DNA of 64,000 nt from Flavobacterium succinicans (GCF_001662485.1 NZ_JMTM01000070.1:167089-231088), one strand, 5' to 3'; positions 17,642 to 26,509 are shown, counted from the stretch's first letter. Notes: generated by a model not told the origin, from the sequence alone. Numbers and translations: made by a program.

Positions 17642-19039
17642 ATGGAAAAAGAGAATATTGCGGTAGGTCTAGATATTGGAACAACCAAGATAGTTGCCAT
17701 GATTGGCAAAAAAAATGAATACGGGAAATTAGAAATTTTGGGTGTTGGAAAATCCAAAAGCTTAGGTGTGGCTAGAGGTGTTGTAAACAACATTACTCAA
17801 ACCATTCAATCTATTCAACAAGCTATTTTTGAAGCAGAAAATAATTCAGGTTATAAAATTAAAGATGTAGTTGTTGGTATTGCGGGTCAACACATTCGAA
17901 GCATTCAACACAGCGATTATATCAGCCGAAATAATCCAGAAGAAGTAATTGGTGATTGTGATATTGATTTATTGATTAGTCAAGTACATAAGTTGGCCAT
18001 GTTACCTGGTGAGGAAATTATACACGTTCTTCCACAAGAGTTTAAAATTGATGGACAATCTGATATCAAAGAGCCTGTTGGGATGTACGGAGGAAGATTA
18101 GAAAGTAGTTTTCATATCGTAGTAGGTCAAGCTTCATCGATAAGAAACGTAGGAAGATGCATCCAGAGTTCAGGAATTGAGTTGTCTGGTTTGACTTTAG
18201 AACCTTTGGCTTCTTCTGATGCGGTTTTGAGCCAAGAAGAAAAAGAAGCAGGAGTCGCCCTGATTGATATTGGGGGTGGAACTACAGATTTGGCTATTTT
18301 CAAAGATGGTATCATCAGACATACAGCGGTAATTCCTTTTGGAGGAAATGTGATTACCGATGATATTAAAGAAGGATGTTCTATTGTAGAAAAACAAGCC
18401 GAATTGTTAAAAGTAAAATTTGGTTCCGCTTGGCCAGGGGAAAATAAAGACAATGAAATTGTTTCTATCCCAGGAATCAGAGGTAGGGAACCTAAAGAGA
18501 TTTCTTTGAAAAATTTATCTAAAATTATCCACGCAAGAGTCGTAGAAATTATTGAACAAGTTTTTGCAGAAATCAAATTATATGGTCACGAAGATCCTCG
18601 TAAAAAACTAATCGCAGGAATTGTTTTAACAGGTGGAGGCGCCCAATTAAAACATATTAAGCAATTAGTGGAATATATCACAGGAATCGATACCAGAATT
18701 GGTTATCCAAATGAGCATTTGGCAGGTAATTCTGATGAAGAAATTTCAAGTCCATTGTATGCTACTGCGGTAGGTTTGGTAATGAACAGTATTGAGAAAA
18801 AAACACAAAGCGCTATCAAAATTGAGAAAAGTCCTGTAATAGAAAGGACACCTTATTATAGAGAACGCGTGGTTGAAACAGCACCACTACCTGAAATCGA
18901 AAAACCGGTAGTAGTAGATTTAGAGGTAAAAGAAGAAAGACACGTGCCAAGTGCAGAGTCTACAGAAACTAAAATAAGACGATCTTTTCTAGACAAATAT
19001 GTAGACAAGATCAAAGAATTTTTAGATAACGCAGAATAA
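17642..19039 (+). CDS. ftsA: Cell division protein FtsA
   Basis: 465 residues, actin-like ATPase. Phosphate-1 motif VGLDIGTTKIVAMIG is at the N-terminus, phosphate-2 is ALIDIGGGTTDLAIF, and the adenosine motif is GIVLTGGGAQLKHI. The C-terminus ends in a basic-amphipathic helix (SFLDKYVDKIKEFLDN), the usual membrane-targeting sequence that tethers FtsZ. A ~50-residue charged linker precedes it. It is followed after 76 bases by ftsZ. Confidence 0.96.
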   Translation: MEKENIAVGLDIGTTKIVAMIGKKNEYGKLEILGVGKSKSLGVARGVVNNITQTIQSIQQAIFEAENNSGYKIKDVVVGIAGQHIRSIQHSDYISRNNPEEVIGDCDIDLLISQVHKLAMLPGEEIIHVLPQEFKIDGQSDIKEPVGMYGGRLESSFHIVVGQASSIRNVGRCIQSSGIELSGLTLEPLASSDAVLSQEEKEAGVALIDIGGGTTDLAIFKDGIIRHTAVIPFGGNVITDDIKEGCSIVEKQAELLKVKFGSAWPGENKDNEIVSIPGIRGREPKEISLKNLSKIIHARVVEIIEQVFAEIKLYGHEDPRKKLIAGIVLTGGGAQLKHIKQLVEYITGIDTRIGYPNEHLAGNSDEEISSPLYATAVGLVMNSIEKKTQSAIKIEKSPVIERTPYYRERVVETAPLPEIEKPVVVDLEVKEERHVPSAESTETKIRRSFLDKYVDKIKEFLDNAE

Positions 19040-19115
19040 ATAATAAAATAAATGCCCTTTTTGTCCCAGCCTAAAGAGCAAATAATATAAATAAGAATTT
19101 CAAAAACCCAATAAA

Positions 19116-21065
19116 ATGACAAGCAACTCAGAATTTGGAAGCATTTCATTTGATTTACCAAAGAACCAATCAAATGTGATAAAAGTTATTGGAGTAGGTG
19201 GTGGTGGTAGTAATGCTATTAACCATATGTTTAAGCAAGGAATTAATGGTGTTGACTTTATAGTTTGTAACACAGATTCACAAGCTTTGCAAAATAGTTC
19301 AGTACCCAACAAAATTCAATTGGGGGTAAATTTAACCGAAGGACTTGGTGCAGGTGCTAATCCTGATGTTGGACATCAATCTGCAATAGAAAGTATCGGT
19401 GATATTGAGAAAATGTTGGACAGCAATACTAAGATGGTTTTTATTACCGCTGGTATGGGTGGAGGAACAGGAACTGGTGCAGCGCCAGTAATTGCTCAAT
19501 TAGCCAAAGAAAGAGATATTTTAACGGTTGGTATCGTTACTTTACCTTTCTTGTTTGAAGGTAAAGTTCGTCAAGAACAAGCGATTATTGGTATCGAAAA
19601 GTTGCGTAAGCAAGTTGACTCTTTAATTGTTATCAATAACAACAAATTAAGAGAAGTATATGGTAATTTAGGTTTTAAAGCAGGTTTTTCTAAAGCTGAT
19701 GAAGTATTAGCAACGGCTTCAAGAGGAATTGCAGAAGTAATCACGCATCACTATACACAAAACATCGATTTAAGAGATGCTAAAACGGTATTGTATAATA
19801 GCGGGACAGCAATTATGGGTTCTGCAACGGCTCTTGGCGAAAATAGAGCTAAAGAGGCTATTATTGCCGCATTGGATTCCCCTTTGTTAAACGATAATAA
19901 AATTACAGGTGCCAAAAACGTATTGTTGCTTATTGTTTCAGGAACCAACGAAATTACCATAGATGAAATAGGAGAAATTAACGATCATATTCAAAATGAA
20001 GCAGGCCATAATGCTAATATCATTATGGGAGTAGGTGAAGACGAATTATTAGGAGATGCTATTTCTGTAACAATTATTGCAACTGGTTTCGACGTAGAGC
20101 AGCAAAATGAAATCGTAAATACAGAGCCTAAGAAAATCATCCACACTTTAGAAGAAGAACAAAGAAGTGTGCATAATTTGATCAATACGCCTGTGGCCTC
20201 ATTTAGTTTGAACGAAACACCATCAGATGCTACAGCTGAACGAGTAGTGTTTGAATTGGAAGAAGAAATCGAGGAAGAAACGCCAGTTGTTTTGGAAGTG
20301 AAAAAACCGGTAATGAACAACGACGAACTGATTGTAATGTCTGAGTTTATTAAAAATTTAGATGTTACATTTGAAATCGTGTCTCCGATTGAAGATTTTG
20401 ATTTTAACATATCGCTTCCTTCCAAAGAAGAGGTTCAAATTCCTCAAGCTACTATGGCAGAAGAGCAAAAACAAACCACCTTTACTTTTGATTTACCAGT
20501 AACTTCAAAACCAACTTTTGTCGCTCCAACGGCGCCAGTTGCAGAAGAAAAGGTGATTTTTGAATTGTCAAATGATGCCAATAATATTAATGTAGTTCAA
20601 CCAATTCAATTTGTCCCTGTGACAGAGTTAACGGATAATGGTGTTATTAAATATTCATTGGAAGAGTACATGGAAGTTGAGAATGATTTTGTACAATCAA
20701 AACCACAAGCGAAACAAGAAGAAATTCCTGCAGAGCTCAATATTACCATGAAACAAGTGACTCCAGTCGAAGCTAATGAAATAGTGCCTGAGTCAGTTTC
20801 TCCAATGGATATGACTATTGAAGAAACGCTTCGATTTAGAGCGGAAGAGAGAAGAAAAAAACTAAAAGAATTCAATTATAAGTTTCATAATAACATAACT
20901 AGAATTGATGAATTAGAGCGAGAACCTGCATACAAACGTCTTGGAGTGGATTTGACAAACACGCAAGCGGTGAATCAAAATTCAAGAATTTCTGTAAGTA
21001 CAGACAGTAATAATGATTTGCAATTTCGTTCTAATAATTCTTATTTGCATGATAATGTAGATTAA
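19116..21065 (+). CDS. ftsZ: Cell division protein FtsZ with very long C-terminal linker
   Basis: 649 residues, against 380-400 in most bacteria. Residues about 20-330 are the tubulin-like GTPase: GGGGSNA at about 28-34, tubulin signature GGGTGTG at 115-121. A ~270-residue acidic, repeat-poor linker follows, rich in E, V, T and P. Near the end is DELEREPAYKRLGVDL, likely the Bacteroidota counterpart of the C-terminal peptide that binds FtsA. A further ~35 polar residues follow. FtsZ forms the division ring. It ends the dcw cluster with a strong terminator. Confidence 0.97.
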   Translation: MTSNSEFGSISFDLPKNQSNVIKVIGVGGGGSNAINHMFKQGINGVDFIVCNTDSQALQNSSVPNKIQLGVNLTEGLGAGANPDVGHQSAIESIGDIEKMLDSNTKMVFITAGMGGGTGTGAAPVIAQLAKERDILTVGIVTLPFLFEGKVRQEQAIIGIEKLRKQVDSLIVINNNKLREVYGNLGFKAGFSKADEVLATASRGIAEVITHHYTQNIDLRDAKTVLYNSGTAIMGSATALGENRAKEAIIAALDSPLLNDNKITGAKNVLLLIVSGTNEITIDEIGEINDHIQNEAGHNANIIMGVGEDELLGDAISVTIIATGFDVEQQNEIVNTEPKKIIHTLEEEQRSVHNLINTPVASFSLNETPSDATAERVVFELEEEIEEETPVVLEVKKPVMNNDELIVMSEFIKNLDVTFEIVSPIEDFDFNISLPSKEEVQIPQATMAEEQKQTTFTFDLPVTSKPTFVAPTAPVAEEKVIFELSNDANNINVVQPIQFVPVTELTDNGVIKYSLEEYMEVENDFVQSKPQAKQEEIPAELNITMKQVTPVEANEIVPESVSPMDMTIEETLRFRAEERRKKLKEFNYKFHNNITRIDELEREPAYKRLGVDLTNTQAVNQNSRISVSTDSNNDLQFRSNNSYLHDNVD

Positions 21066-21080
21066 GCATTGATATAAAAG

Positions 21081-21117
21081 AAAAAATAGCCTGAAATCTA
21101 TTTCAGGCTATTTTTTT
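21081..21117 (+). terminator. Terminator of the dcw cluster
   Basis: A-rich run, perfect stem ATAGCCTGAAA / TTTCAGGCTAT with a 4-base loop, then a run of T. It is placed 16 bases after the ftsZ stop. Confidence 0.85.
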
Positions 21118-21151
21118 GATTTTTTATAAAAATTTGGAAATTTTTCCGGAG

Positions 21152-21182
21152 TTGTTAATACCAGTTAAATGTCCTAAATTTG
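21152..21182 (+). promoter_or_regulatory. Promoter of the YqeY gene
   Basis: TTG at 21152-21154, a 20-base spacer, and TAAATTTG at 21175-21182 make a full Bacteroidota primary-sigma promoter. The start site near 21188 gives a leader of about 80 bases. Confidence 0.6.
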
Positions 21183-21268
21183 CATTGCTTTTTGCACTTG
21201 TACATTTTAGATGAAAATGTAAGTAGCAAATTTCCATTCAAAAAAAAACAAATTAAACATACTACATA

Positions 21269-21718
21269 ATGAGTTTATCAGTACGTATCATGGACGAAAT
21301 AAAAAACGCCATGAGAGCAAAAGATACTTTGGCTCTAGAAGCCTTAAGAGCAGTTAAGTCAGCTATACTTTTAGCACAAACCGAGAGTGGTGCAAAAGAA
21401 GAAATTGCTGCAGAAGAAGAAATCAAATTATTACAGCGTTTGGTTAAACAAAGGAAAGATAGTGCGGCTATTTATACACAACAAGGAAGAGCGGATTTGG
21501 CCGAACCTGAGTTGCTACAAGCGGCTGTTATCGAGAAATTTTTGCCTGCTCAATTGAGTGAGGCTGAAGTAGAAGCTGTAGTGGCTAAAATCATTGCAGA
21601 TAATGATGCATCAGGAATGGCAGCTATGGGTAAAGTAATGGGATTGGCTTCTGCTGAATTGGCTGGAAAAGCTGATGGCAAAACAATATCAACTATAGTA
21701 AAAAAGCTATTGTCTTAA
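21269..21718 (+). CDS. GatB/YqeY domain protein
   Basis: 149 residues, single YqeY domain, helical throughout. The stretches MRAKDTLALEALRAVKSAI and GMAAMGKVMGLASAELAGKADG match the family. The domain is related to the tail of the GatB amidotransferase subunit, which binds tRNA. The function of the free-standing form is not established. It has its own promoter and terminator. Confidence 0.88.
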   Translation: MSLSVRIMDEIKNAMRAKDTLALEALRAVKSAILLAQTESGAKEEIAAEEEIKLLQRLVKQRKDSAAIYTQQGRADLAEPELLQAAVIEKFLPAQLSEAEVEAVVAKIIADNDASGMAAMGKVMGLASAELAGKADGKTISTIVKKLLS

Positions 21719-21734
21719 TTTAAAATTTTTATTT

Positions 21735-21768
21735 AATTCCAAATTCCTTTTTTTTGGAGTTTGGAATT
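21735..21768 (+). terminator. Terminator after the YqeY gene
   Basis: AATTCCAAATTCC at 21735-21747 pairs with GGAGTTTGGAATT at 21756-21768 with one mismatch; the loop is T-rich. It lies 17 bases after the stop codon. Confidence 0.55.
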
Positions 21769-21792
21769 TTAAAATTTAATTTTATAACTATT

Positions 21793-21866
21793 GACTGCGT
21801 AGTTCAACTGGATAGAATATCAGATTTCGACTCTGAGGGTTGCAGGTTCGAACCCTGCCGTGGTCA
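21793..21866 (+). tRNA. tRNA-Arg (anticodon TCG)
   Basis: A full cloverleaf can be drawn. The acceptor GACTGCG pairs with CGTGGTC (two G-T pairs) and has discriminator A. The D-arm is GTTC/GAAT. The anticodon stem TCAGA/TCTGA holds loop TTTCGAC, giving anticodon TCG for arginine CGN codons. A 5-base variable region is followed by T-arm GCAGG-TTCGAAC-CCTGC. CCA is not encoded. A terminator follows within 10 bases. A short open frame across it is accidental. Confidence 0.92.
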
Positions 21867-21875
21867 CAAAAAAAG

Positions 21876-21908
21876 GATGAGAAATGATTGTGTTTCTCAT
21901 CTTTTTTT
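21876..21908 (+). terminator. Terminator of the tRNA-Arg gene
   Basis: Perfect 9-bp stem GATGAGAAA / TTTCTCATC with an 8-base loop, then seven T. Confidence 0.85.
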
Positions 21909-21934
21909 ATGGAATAAATGTAAGTATTTAATCA

Positions 21935-22741
21935 ATGGAGTCATTTTTGCTACAATTTTTATTGGTGCTTTTAGGATTAGGCTTTCTTTTGTTTAATGTA
22001 ATCGAACCCATTTATGTGTTTTTTTATAACAAACCTCTGGTGGTGCATTGGCATTTACTTCCAAGTAGTATTTCTGAAGAACAAAGAAAAATTTTGAGTC
22101 AAAATTTTCTATTTTACAATAGATTGTCTTCTAGTAAAAAGCGTTATTTTGAACATAGAATAAATAAGTTCATGGTCAAATATGAATTTATTGGTCATGA
22201 TATTACAGTCACAAATGAGATGTTTATACTTATTTCTGGAACATATGTGATGTTAACTTTTGGAATGAGACATTATTTAAGTGACTTGTTTCAAAAGATT
22301 TTGATTTACCCCACTGCTTATTATTCTACACTAAATGAAGTCTTTCATAAGGGAGAATTTAACCCGAGGATGAAGACGGTCGTTTTTTCTTGGGAAGATT
22401 TTTTGTTGGGTCATGGGGTAGCTTCGGATAATGTTAATTTGGGTTTACACGAATTTACTCATGTGTTGCATTTTCATTGTTTGAAAAAAAGAGATGTAAA
22501 TTCGGTGATTTTTCAGGATGAATATGCTGAAATAGTTACCATTTATAAGACGCCAAATTTGATTCAGGAGATAAATGAAAAAGCCTATTTAAGATTGTAT
22601 GCTTATGAAAATCAGTTTGAGTTTATTTCGGTATTGCTTGAGCATTTCTTTGAAACACCTAATGATTTTAAGATGATCCATCCTCAATTATATCTTCATG
22701 TGAAACGAATGATCAATTATAACGAAAATCATTTTATTTAG
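21935..22741 (+). CDS. MtfA-like zinc-dependent peptidase
   Basis: 268 residues. An N-terminal membrane segment (about 4-22) is followed by a domain of the MtfA/DUF980 type. The metal motif is HEFTH at 172-176; the family norm is HExxH. A downstream glutamate in FQDEYAE may be the third ligand. In E. coli MtfA is an aminopeptidase that binds the Mlc repressor; no such partner is visible here, and the membrane anchor argues for another role. The start ATG follows the tRNA terminator by 26 bases. Confidence 0.8.
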   Translation: MESFLLQFLLVLLGLGFLLFNVIEPIYVFFYNKPLVVHWHLLPSSISEEQRKILSQNFLFYNRLSSSKKRYFEHRINKFMVKYEFIGHDITVTNEMFILISGTYVMLTFGMRHYLSDLFQKILIYPTAYYSTLNEVFHKGEFNPRMKTVVFSWEDFLLGHGVASDNVNLGLHEFTHVLHFHCLKKRDVNSVIFQDEYAEIVTIYKTPNLIQEINEKAYLRLYAYENQFEFISVLLEHFFETPNDFKMIHPQLYLHVKRMINYNENHFI

Positions 22742-22793
22742 ATATAAAAGAATTTATAGTTCATTTATATTATGAAAAAAAAATCACTTTCTG

Positions 22794-22809
22794 CCTGATA
22801 ATCATCAGG
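22794..22809. terminator. Possible terminator after the MtfA-like gene
   Basis: Six-bp stem CCTGAT / ATCAGG with A8 upstream and a T-run starting about 10 bases downstream. Weak, and not immediately followed by T. Confidence 0.35.
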
Positions 22810-22830
22810 TTTCTTGCCTTTTTTTTATTT

Positions 22831-22838
22831 TATATTTG
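22831..22838 (+). promoter_or_regulatory. TAnnTTTG promoter of the CBS gene
   Basis: TATATTTG, exact match; a TTG at 22814-22816 is closer than usual. The start codon is at 22861. Confidence 0.5.
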
Positions 22839-22860
22839 GATATATTTAAAATTTAGGATT

Positions 22861-23280
22861 ATGAAAAGCAATGTCCCAGTTTCCGAAATAATGTCCAAAA
22901 ATTTAGTAAAGTTACAGTTGACTGATGATTTAACTAAAGCTGAATCGCTATTCAAACACCATAAAATTAGACATATTCCAGTTGTTAATGGGAATAAGAT
23001 TTTAGGTATTTTGAGTTATACCGATTTACTGCGCATCTCTTTTGCAGATGCCATTGATGACGATGAAGAAGTGATTGATACTACCGTTTATAATCTATTT
23101 TCTGTAGAGCAGGTGATGGTAAAAAAAGTAACAACTGTAGGGCCAGAAACGACAATAAAGGAAGCGGCAAAAATTTTGGCGCACAATGATTTTCATGCTT
23201 TGCCTGTATGTGAAGGGGAATTGCTTGTGGGAATCGTTACTACAACCGATTTGATTCAGTTTTTGATTGATAATTACTAA
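22861..23280 (+). CDS. CBS-domain protein
   Basis: 139 residues made of two CBS domains (about 9-60 and 80-137), each with the LVGI/LGIL-x-T/Y-T-DL pattern. CBS pairs bind adenosine nucleotides such as AMP, ATP or SAM and usually act as energy sensors on a partner protein. There is no fused effector domain, so the partner is unknown. It has its own promoter and a bidirectional terminator. Confidence 0.9.
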   Translation: MKSNVPVSEIMSKNLVKLQLTDDLTKAESLFKHHKIRHIPVVNGNKILGILSYTDLLRISFADAIDDDEEVIDTTVYNLFSVEQVMVKKVTTVGPETTIKEAAKILAHNDFHALPVCEGELLVGIVTTTDLIQFLIDNY

Positions 23281-23283
23281 GCG

Positions 23284-23317
23284 AAAAGGCTATCTTGTTA
23301 GAACGAGATAGCCTTTT
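23284..23317. terminator. Bidirectional terminator between the CBS gene and rpe
   Basis: Perfect 12-bp stem AAAAGGCTATCT / AGATAGCCTTTT with a 10-base loop, between convergent genes. Confidence 0.85.
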
Positions 23318-23328
23318 GTTTTAGTTTT

Positions 23329-23994
23329 TTATAGCGTAGTAATTTGTTTCAAATCTGCTATAGTTGCTGTTGGATTTGTTGCTTTGAAAACAAAACTTCC
23401 AGCTACCAAAACATCAGCTCCAGCTTCTACTAAGGCTGCTGCGTTTTTATTGGTTACCCCGCCGTCAATTTCAATGATGGTGTTGGCTCCTTTTTTTATG
23501 ATTAAATCTTTCAGCCTACTTACTTTAGTATAGGTGTTTTCAATGAAAGATTGTCCTCCAAAGCCTGGATTTACACTCATGATACAAACCAAATCAATAT
23601 CATTAATTACATCTTCTAGTAAATCAATGGAGGTGTGTGGATTGATGGCAACACCCGCTAGCATTCCTTCAGCTTTAATGGCTTGTAAGGTGCGGTGAAG
23701 GTGGTTGCAAGCTTCATAATGAACGGTTAATACATTGGCACCCAAATCAGCAAACGTTTTGATGTAGCGATCAGGATCAACAATCATTAAGTGTACATCA
23801 ATTGTTTTGGTAGCATGCTTAGCAATTGCTTCTAAAACGGGCATTCCAAACGAAATGTTTGGTACAAATACACCATCCATGATGTCAATATGGAACCAAT
23901 CCGCTTGGCTGTTGTTGATCATCTCTACATCGCGTTGTAAGTTAGCAAAATCGGCTGCAAGAACCGAGGGTGCTATAATTGTGTTTTTGCTCAT
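23329..23994 (-). CDS. rpe: Ribulose-phosphate 3-epimerase
   Basis: 221 residues, TIM barrel. IAPSVLAADFANL at the N-terminus, HIDIMDGVFVPNISFG with the metal-binding His and catalytic Asp, VDVHLMI, SVNPGFGGQ and EIDGGV are all present. It interconverts ribulose 5-phosphate and xylulose 5-phosphate in the pentose phosphate pathway. It is monocistronic, with a consensus promoter at 24020-24027. Confidence 0.96.
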   Translation of the reverse strand: MSKNTIIAPSVLAADFANLQRDVEMINNSQADWFHIDIMDGVFVPNISFGMPVLEAIAKHATKTIDVHLMIVDPDRYIKTFADLGANVLTVHYEACNHLHRTLQAIKAEGMLAGVAINPHTSIDLLEDVINDIDLVCIMSVNPGFGGQSFIENTYTKVSRLKDLIIKKGANTIIEIDGGVTNKNAAALVEAGADVLVAGSFVFKATNPTATIADLKQITTL

Positions 23995-24019
23995 TGTTGT
24001 GTTGTGTTATTTTTTTGGG

Positions 24020-24027
24020 CAAAGATA
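24020..24027 (-). promoter_or_regulatory. Promoter of rpe
   Basis: On the minus strand the sequence is TATCTTTG, an exact TAnnTTTG match. The start site near 24013 leaves a leader of about 20 bases. Confidence 0.55.
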
Positions 24028-24180
24028 ATTTTTTTAATCGCAAAGTTTGCAAAGAATTGATACAGATTGAAGCTTGTCGTAAAACAGATTTTTTTGGCTT
24101 TGCTTACGCAGCAAAAAACAAAACTCCGGATACCCGAGCGAAAGCGAACTGACCGGCGTTTTGTTTGCCCTGCAAAAAAC
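24028..24180. repeat. Non-coding spacer with a 19-base direct repeat
   Basis: GCAAAAAACAAAACTCCGG occurs at 24111-24129 and again, identical, at 24172-24190, 61 bases apart. The second copy forms the left arm of the terminator at 24181-24207. Between them is a more GC-rich stretch (CCGAGCG, GACCGGCG) and GTTTTGTTTGC at 24158-24168, an inverted match to the repeat. No gene is seen. It may be a partly duplicated terminator or a dispersed repeat. Confidence 0.6.
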
Positions 24181-24207
24181 AAAACTCCGGTAATCAGCCG
24201 GAGTTTT
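24181..24207. terminator. Terminator-like hairpin downstream of the sigma factor gene
   Basis: Perfect 10-bp stem AAAACTCCGG / CCGGAGTTTT with a 7-base loop. It serves the sigma factor gene, which ends at 24328 on the minus strand. Confidence 0.65.
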
Positions 24208-24327
24208 CAATCATCAATCAAAAAACGAACAGTTAATCAGGCTGTCGTTACTTTTAAAATTCCAATTATGCTGAAATTCCAAATCCAAAAATAATAAAAA
24301 TGTAATTTGAAATTTACTTTTTGGAAT

Positions 24328-25191
24328 TTATCCTAAATAGGTTTTTAATATTTTACTTCTAGAAGTATGTTTCAATCTTCGGATAGCTTTTTCTTTAATT
24401 TGACGAACACGCTCACGAGTTAAGTCAAATGTTTCACCAATTTCTTCTAAAGTCATTGGGTGTTGATCGCCTAAACCAAAATACAAACGAACTACATCTG
24501 CTTCTCTTGGAGTAAGCGTTTCTAAAGAACGCTCAATTTCCGTACGTAAGGATTCGTGAATTAATTCTCTGTCTGGATTTGGAGATTCTCCTGAACGTAA
24601 AACGTCATAAAGGTTGGAGTCTTCTCCCTCAACTAAAGGTGCGTCCATCGATAAGTGACGGCCAGAGTTTTTCATAGACTCTTTAACGTCATTTACAGTC
24701 ATGTCTAGCTCTTTTGCAATTTCTTCTGCAGAAGGTGGGCGCTCATTAGATTGCTCTAATAAGGCGTACATTTTGTTGATTTTATTGATAGAACCAATTT
24801 TGTTTAATGGCAAACGAACGATACGTGATTGTTCTGCTAAAGCTTGAAGAATCGATTGACGAATCCACCATACCGCATACGAAATGAATTTGAATCCACG
24901 AGTTTCATCAAAACGTTGTGCTGCTTTAATCAATCCTAAGTTTCCTTCATTGATCAAATCGGGTAACGTTAATCCTTGATTTTGATACTGTTTGGCAACA
25001 GATACTACGAAACGTAAATTAGCTTTAGTGAGTTTTTCTAAAGCTCTTTGATCACCGGCTTTGATTTTTTGTGCTAATTCTACTTCTTCATCGGCAGTAA
25101 TTAAGTCTACCTTTCCTATTTCTTGCAAGTACTTGTCTAATGATGCAGTTTCACGATTGGTGACCTGCTTGGTGATTTTAAGTTGTCTCAT
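24328..25191 (-). CDS. rpoD: Primary sigma factor (RpoD/SigA, short Bacteroidota type)
   Basis: 287 residues, against ~600 in E. coli: region 1.1 and the non-conserved insert are absent. Region 1.2 ([16 protein letters not shown]), region 2 ([44 protein letters not shown]), region 3 and region 4 ([32 protein letters not shown]) are intact. Sigma factors of this type read the unusual -33 TTG / -7 TAnnTTTG promoters that recur across this window. It is monocistronic. Confidence 0.95.
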   Translation of the reverse strand: MRQLKITKQVTNRETASLDKYLQEIGKVDLITADEEVELAQKIKAGDQRALEKLTKANLRFVVSVAKQYQNQGLTLPDLINEGNLGLIKAAQRFDETRGFKFISYAVWWIRQSILQALAEQSRIVRLPLNKIGSINKINKMYALLEQSNERPPSAEEIAKELDMTVNDVKESMKNSGRHLSMDAPLVEGEDSNLYDVLRSGESPNPDRELIHESLRTEIERSLETLTPREADVVRLYFGLGDQHPMTLEEIGETFDLTRERVRQIKEKAIRRLKHTSRSKILKTYLG

Positions 25192-25290
25192 GGTATTTGT
25201 CTCCTTATGGTTTAAGTGTACAAATGTTATACGAGTGGTATTTCAAAAAAGTTACATAATTATCATTTTTTTTCAATGAAAAAATAAAAT

Positions 25291-25318
25291 ACCCCAACTT
25301 TACTATGAAAGATGGGGT
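25291..25318 (-). terminator. Terminator of the small membrane protein gene
   Basis: ACCCCAACTTT pairs with AAAGATGGGGT with one mismatch and a 6-base loop; on the minus strand it is followed by an AT-rich tail. Confidence 0.6.
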
Positions 25319-25365
25319 GGTTGATTGAAAAATAATTTCTTTTTTCGGTTGCTTAAGTATTTGAT

Positions 25366-25611
25366 TTATAGGTCATCAGTAGTTTTTAGGATTTCGTCAA
25401 AAAGGTTTTTTAAAGATTTGACATACAATGGAAAACCAAGGGCTAAAAAAAGATATTCTTTTCTTAAAACAGTCACATCATCTAGAATTTGATATAAGCT
25501 TGGCACTATTATTAGTAAGGAAACCAAGATTCCAATCCATGGATTTAGTTTGGCAGTTAAAAGTTGTTTCAAAAGTTTCATCTCAAATTGGTTTTTTGCT
25601 GCTATACTCAT
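25366..25611 (-). CDS. Small membrane protein of unknown function
   Basis: 81 residues from ATG 25611. The frame stays open further upstream to 25776, but that part is low-quality sequence that would run into the LytTR gene, so the shorter start is preferred. One membrane segment lies at about 26-43 (WIGILVSLLIIVPSLYQIL), between a basic amphipathic head and a charged helical tail with a second weak hydrophobic stretch (EYLFLALGFPLYV). I do not recognise the family. It lies between the sigma factor and the two-component operon and has its own terminator. Confidence 0.6.
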   Translation of the reverse strand: MSIAAKNQFEMKLLKQLLTAKLNPWIGILVSLLIIVPSLYQILDDVTVLRKEYLFLALGFPLYVKSLKNLFDEILKTTDDL

Positions 25612-25762
25612 TTTAGTTGCTTTGTTAATTATAGCGTAAAAGTAATTTGATTGGATAGATGTATGAAAGACATTGTCATCAACCACCTTTTTTTTGTCAT
25701 AAAAGCACTGTTCTTGATTGGTATAAAAAAAGGAGACTTGTTGGTTGGGATTGTATCTGTTT

Positions 25763-26509
25763 TTAAGACAAAACATTCATTTTCTTAATGAAGTCTTTGT
25801 AGGTGTCGCTCAGGTTGACTTTGTGTCCGCCTTGGACGATGATTAAATTGTCGGCGAGGATGATTTCTTCGATTTTGCTTACATTGACCAAATAATTGCG
25901 ATGGGTTTTGATGAATTGATTAGTGTTGAGTAAACCGCCAATTTTGGTGAGTGAAATCAAAATCACAAATTTTTCTTTCTCGGTAATGATGTTGCAATAC
26001 CGTTCCTCTACTTCTATGTAGAGAATGTCTTTTAGGGCTACTTTTTTTAAGGAATTTTTTTTCTTGATGAACAAATAATCATGGGTCACCACGGTATCTT
26101 GTTCTTCGCTTTGAAAGACTTGGTTTTGGGCATAAAATTTTTCTACCGCCATTTCAATAGCATATAAAATTTCTAATGGATTGAAAGGTTTCATTAAGAA
26201 ACTAAACGGTTTAGTAAGTTTGGCTCTTTCGAAGATTTGACGGTCTTGCGAACTGGTTAAAAACACAAAAGGCTTTACTGCATTGGGAACAATACTAATT
26301 GCTTCTGCAAAAGCAATGCCGTCGGGTTTTCCATCTAAAAAAACATCTATGATGGCTATGTCGATCTTTTCATTATAAAACAACGTTAAGGCCTCCTTAA
26401 AGGTTCTTGCTACCCCAACAATGTTATAGTTGTTTTCCAAAAGTACTTTGCTCAAAGCGTTGCTTTCTTCTAGCGTATCTTCAATGATTAGAATGTTGAT
26501 GGTGTCCAT
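25763..26509 (-). CDS. LytTR-type response regulator
   Basis: 248 residues. A receiver domain (1-125) has phosphoacceptor D55 in IIDVFLDG, acidic E10/D11 and the KPF lysine motif. A LytTR DNA-binding domain fills about 145-245 (DILYIEVEERYCNIITE, FIKTHRNYLVNVSKIEEI). Its ATG lies one base after the stop of the histidine kinase gene, so the two form a co-translated two-component pair. LytTR regulators bind tandem repeats; none were identified here. Confidence 0.93.
   Translation of the reverse strand: MDTINILIIEDTLEESNALSKVLLENNYNIVGVARTFKEALTLFYNEKIDIAIIDVFLDGKPDGIAFAEAISIVPNAVKPFVFLTSSQDRQIFERAKLTKPFSFLMKPFNPLEILYAIEMAVEKFYAQNQVFQSEEQDTVVTHDYLFIKKKNSLKKVALKDILYIEVEERYCNIITEKEKFVILISLTKIGGLLNTNQFIKTHRNYLVNVSKIEEIILADNLIIVQGGHKVNLSDTYKDFIKKMNVLS

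Noticed and set aside
19751..20425. Minus-strand open frames inside ftsZ
   Set aside because: They are shadows of the ftsZ reading frame: Ser/Ile-rich products without start signals or homology.
21754..21996. 80-codon open frame across the tRNA-Arg and its terminator
   Set aside because: It overlaps a well-formed tRNA and the start of the MtfA-like gene, and the translation has no recognisable content.
25612..25776. Upstream extension of the small membrane protein
   Set aside because: It overlaps the LytTR gene end and the added sequence does not look like protein; ATG 25611 fits better.
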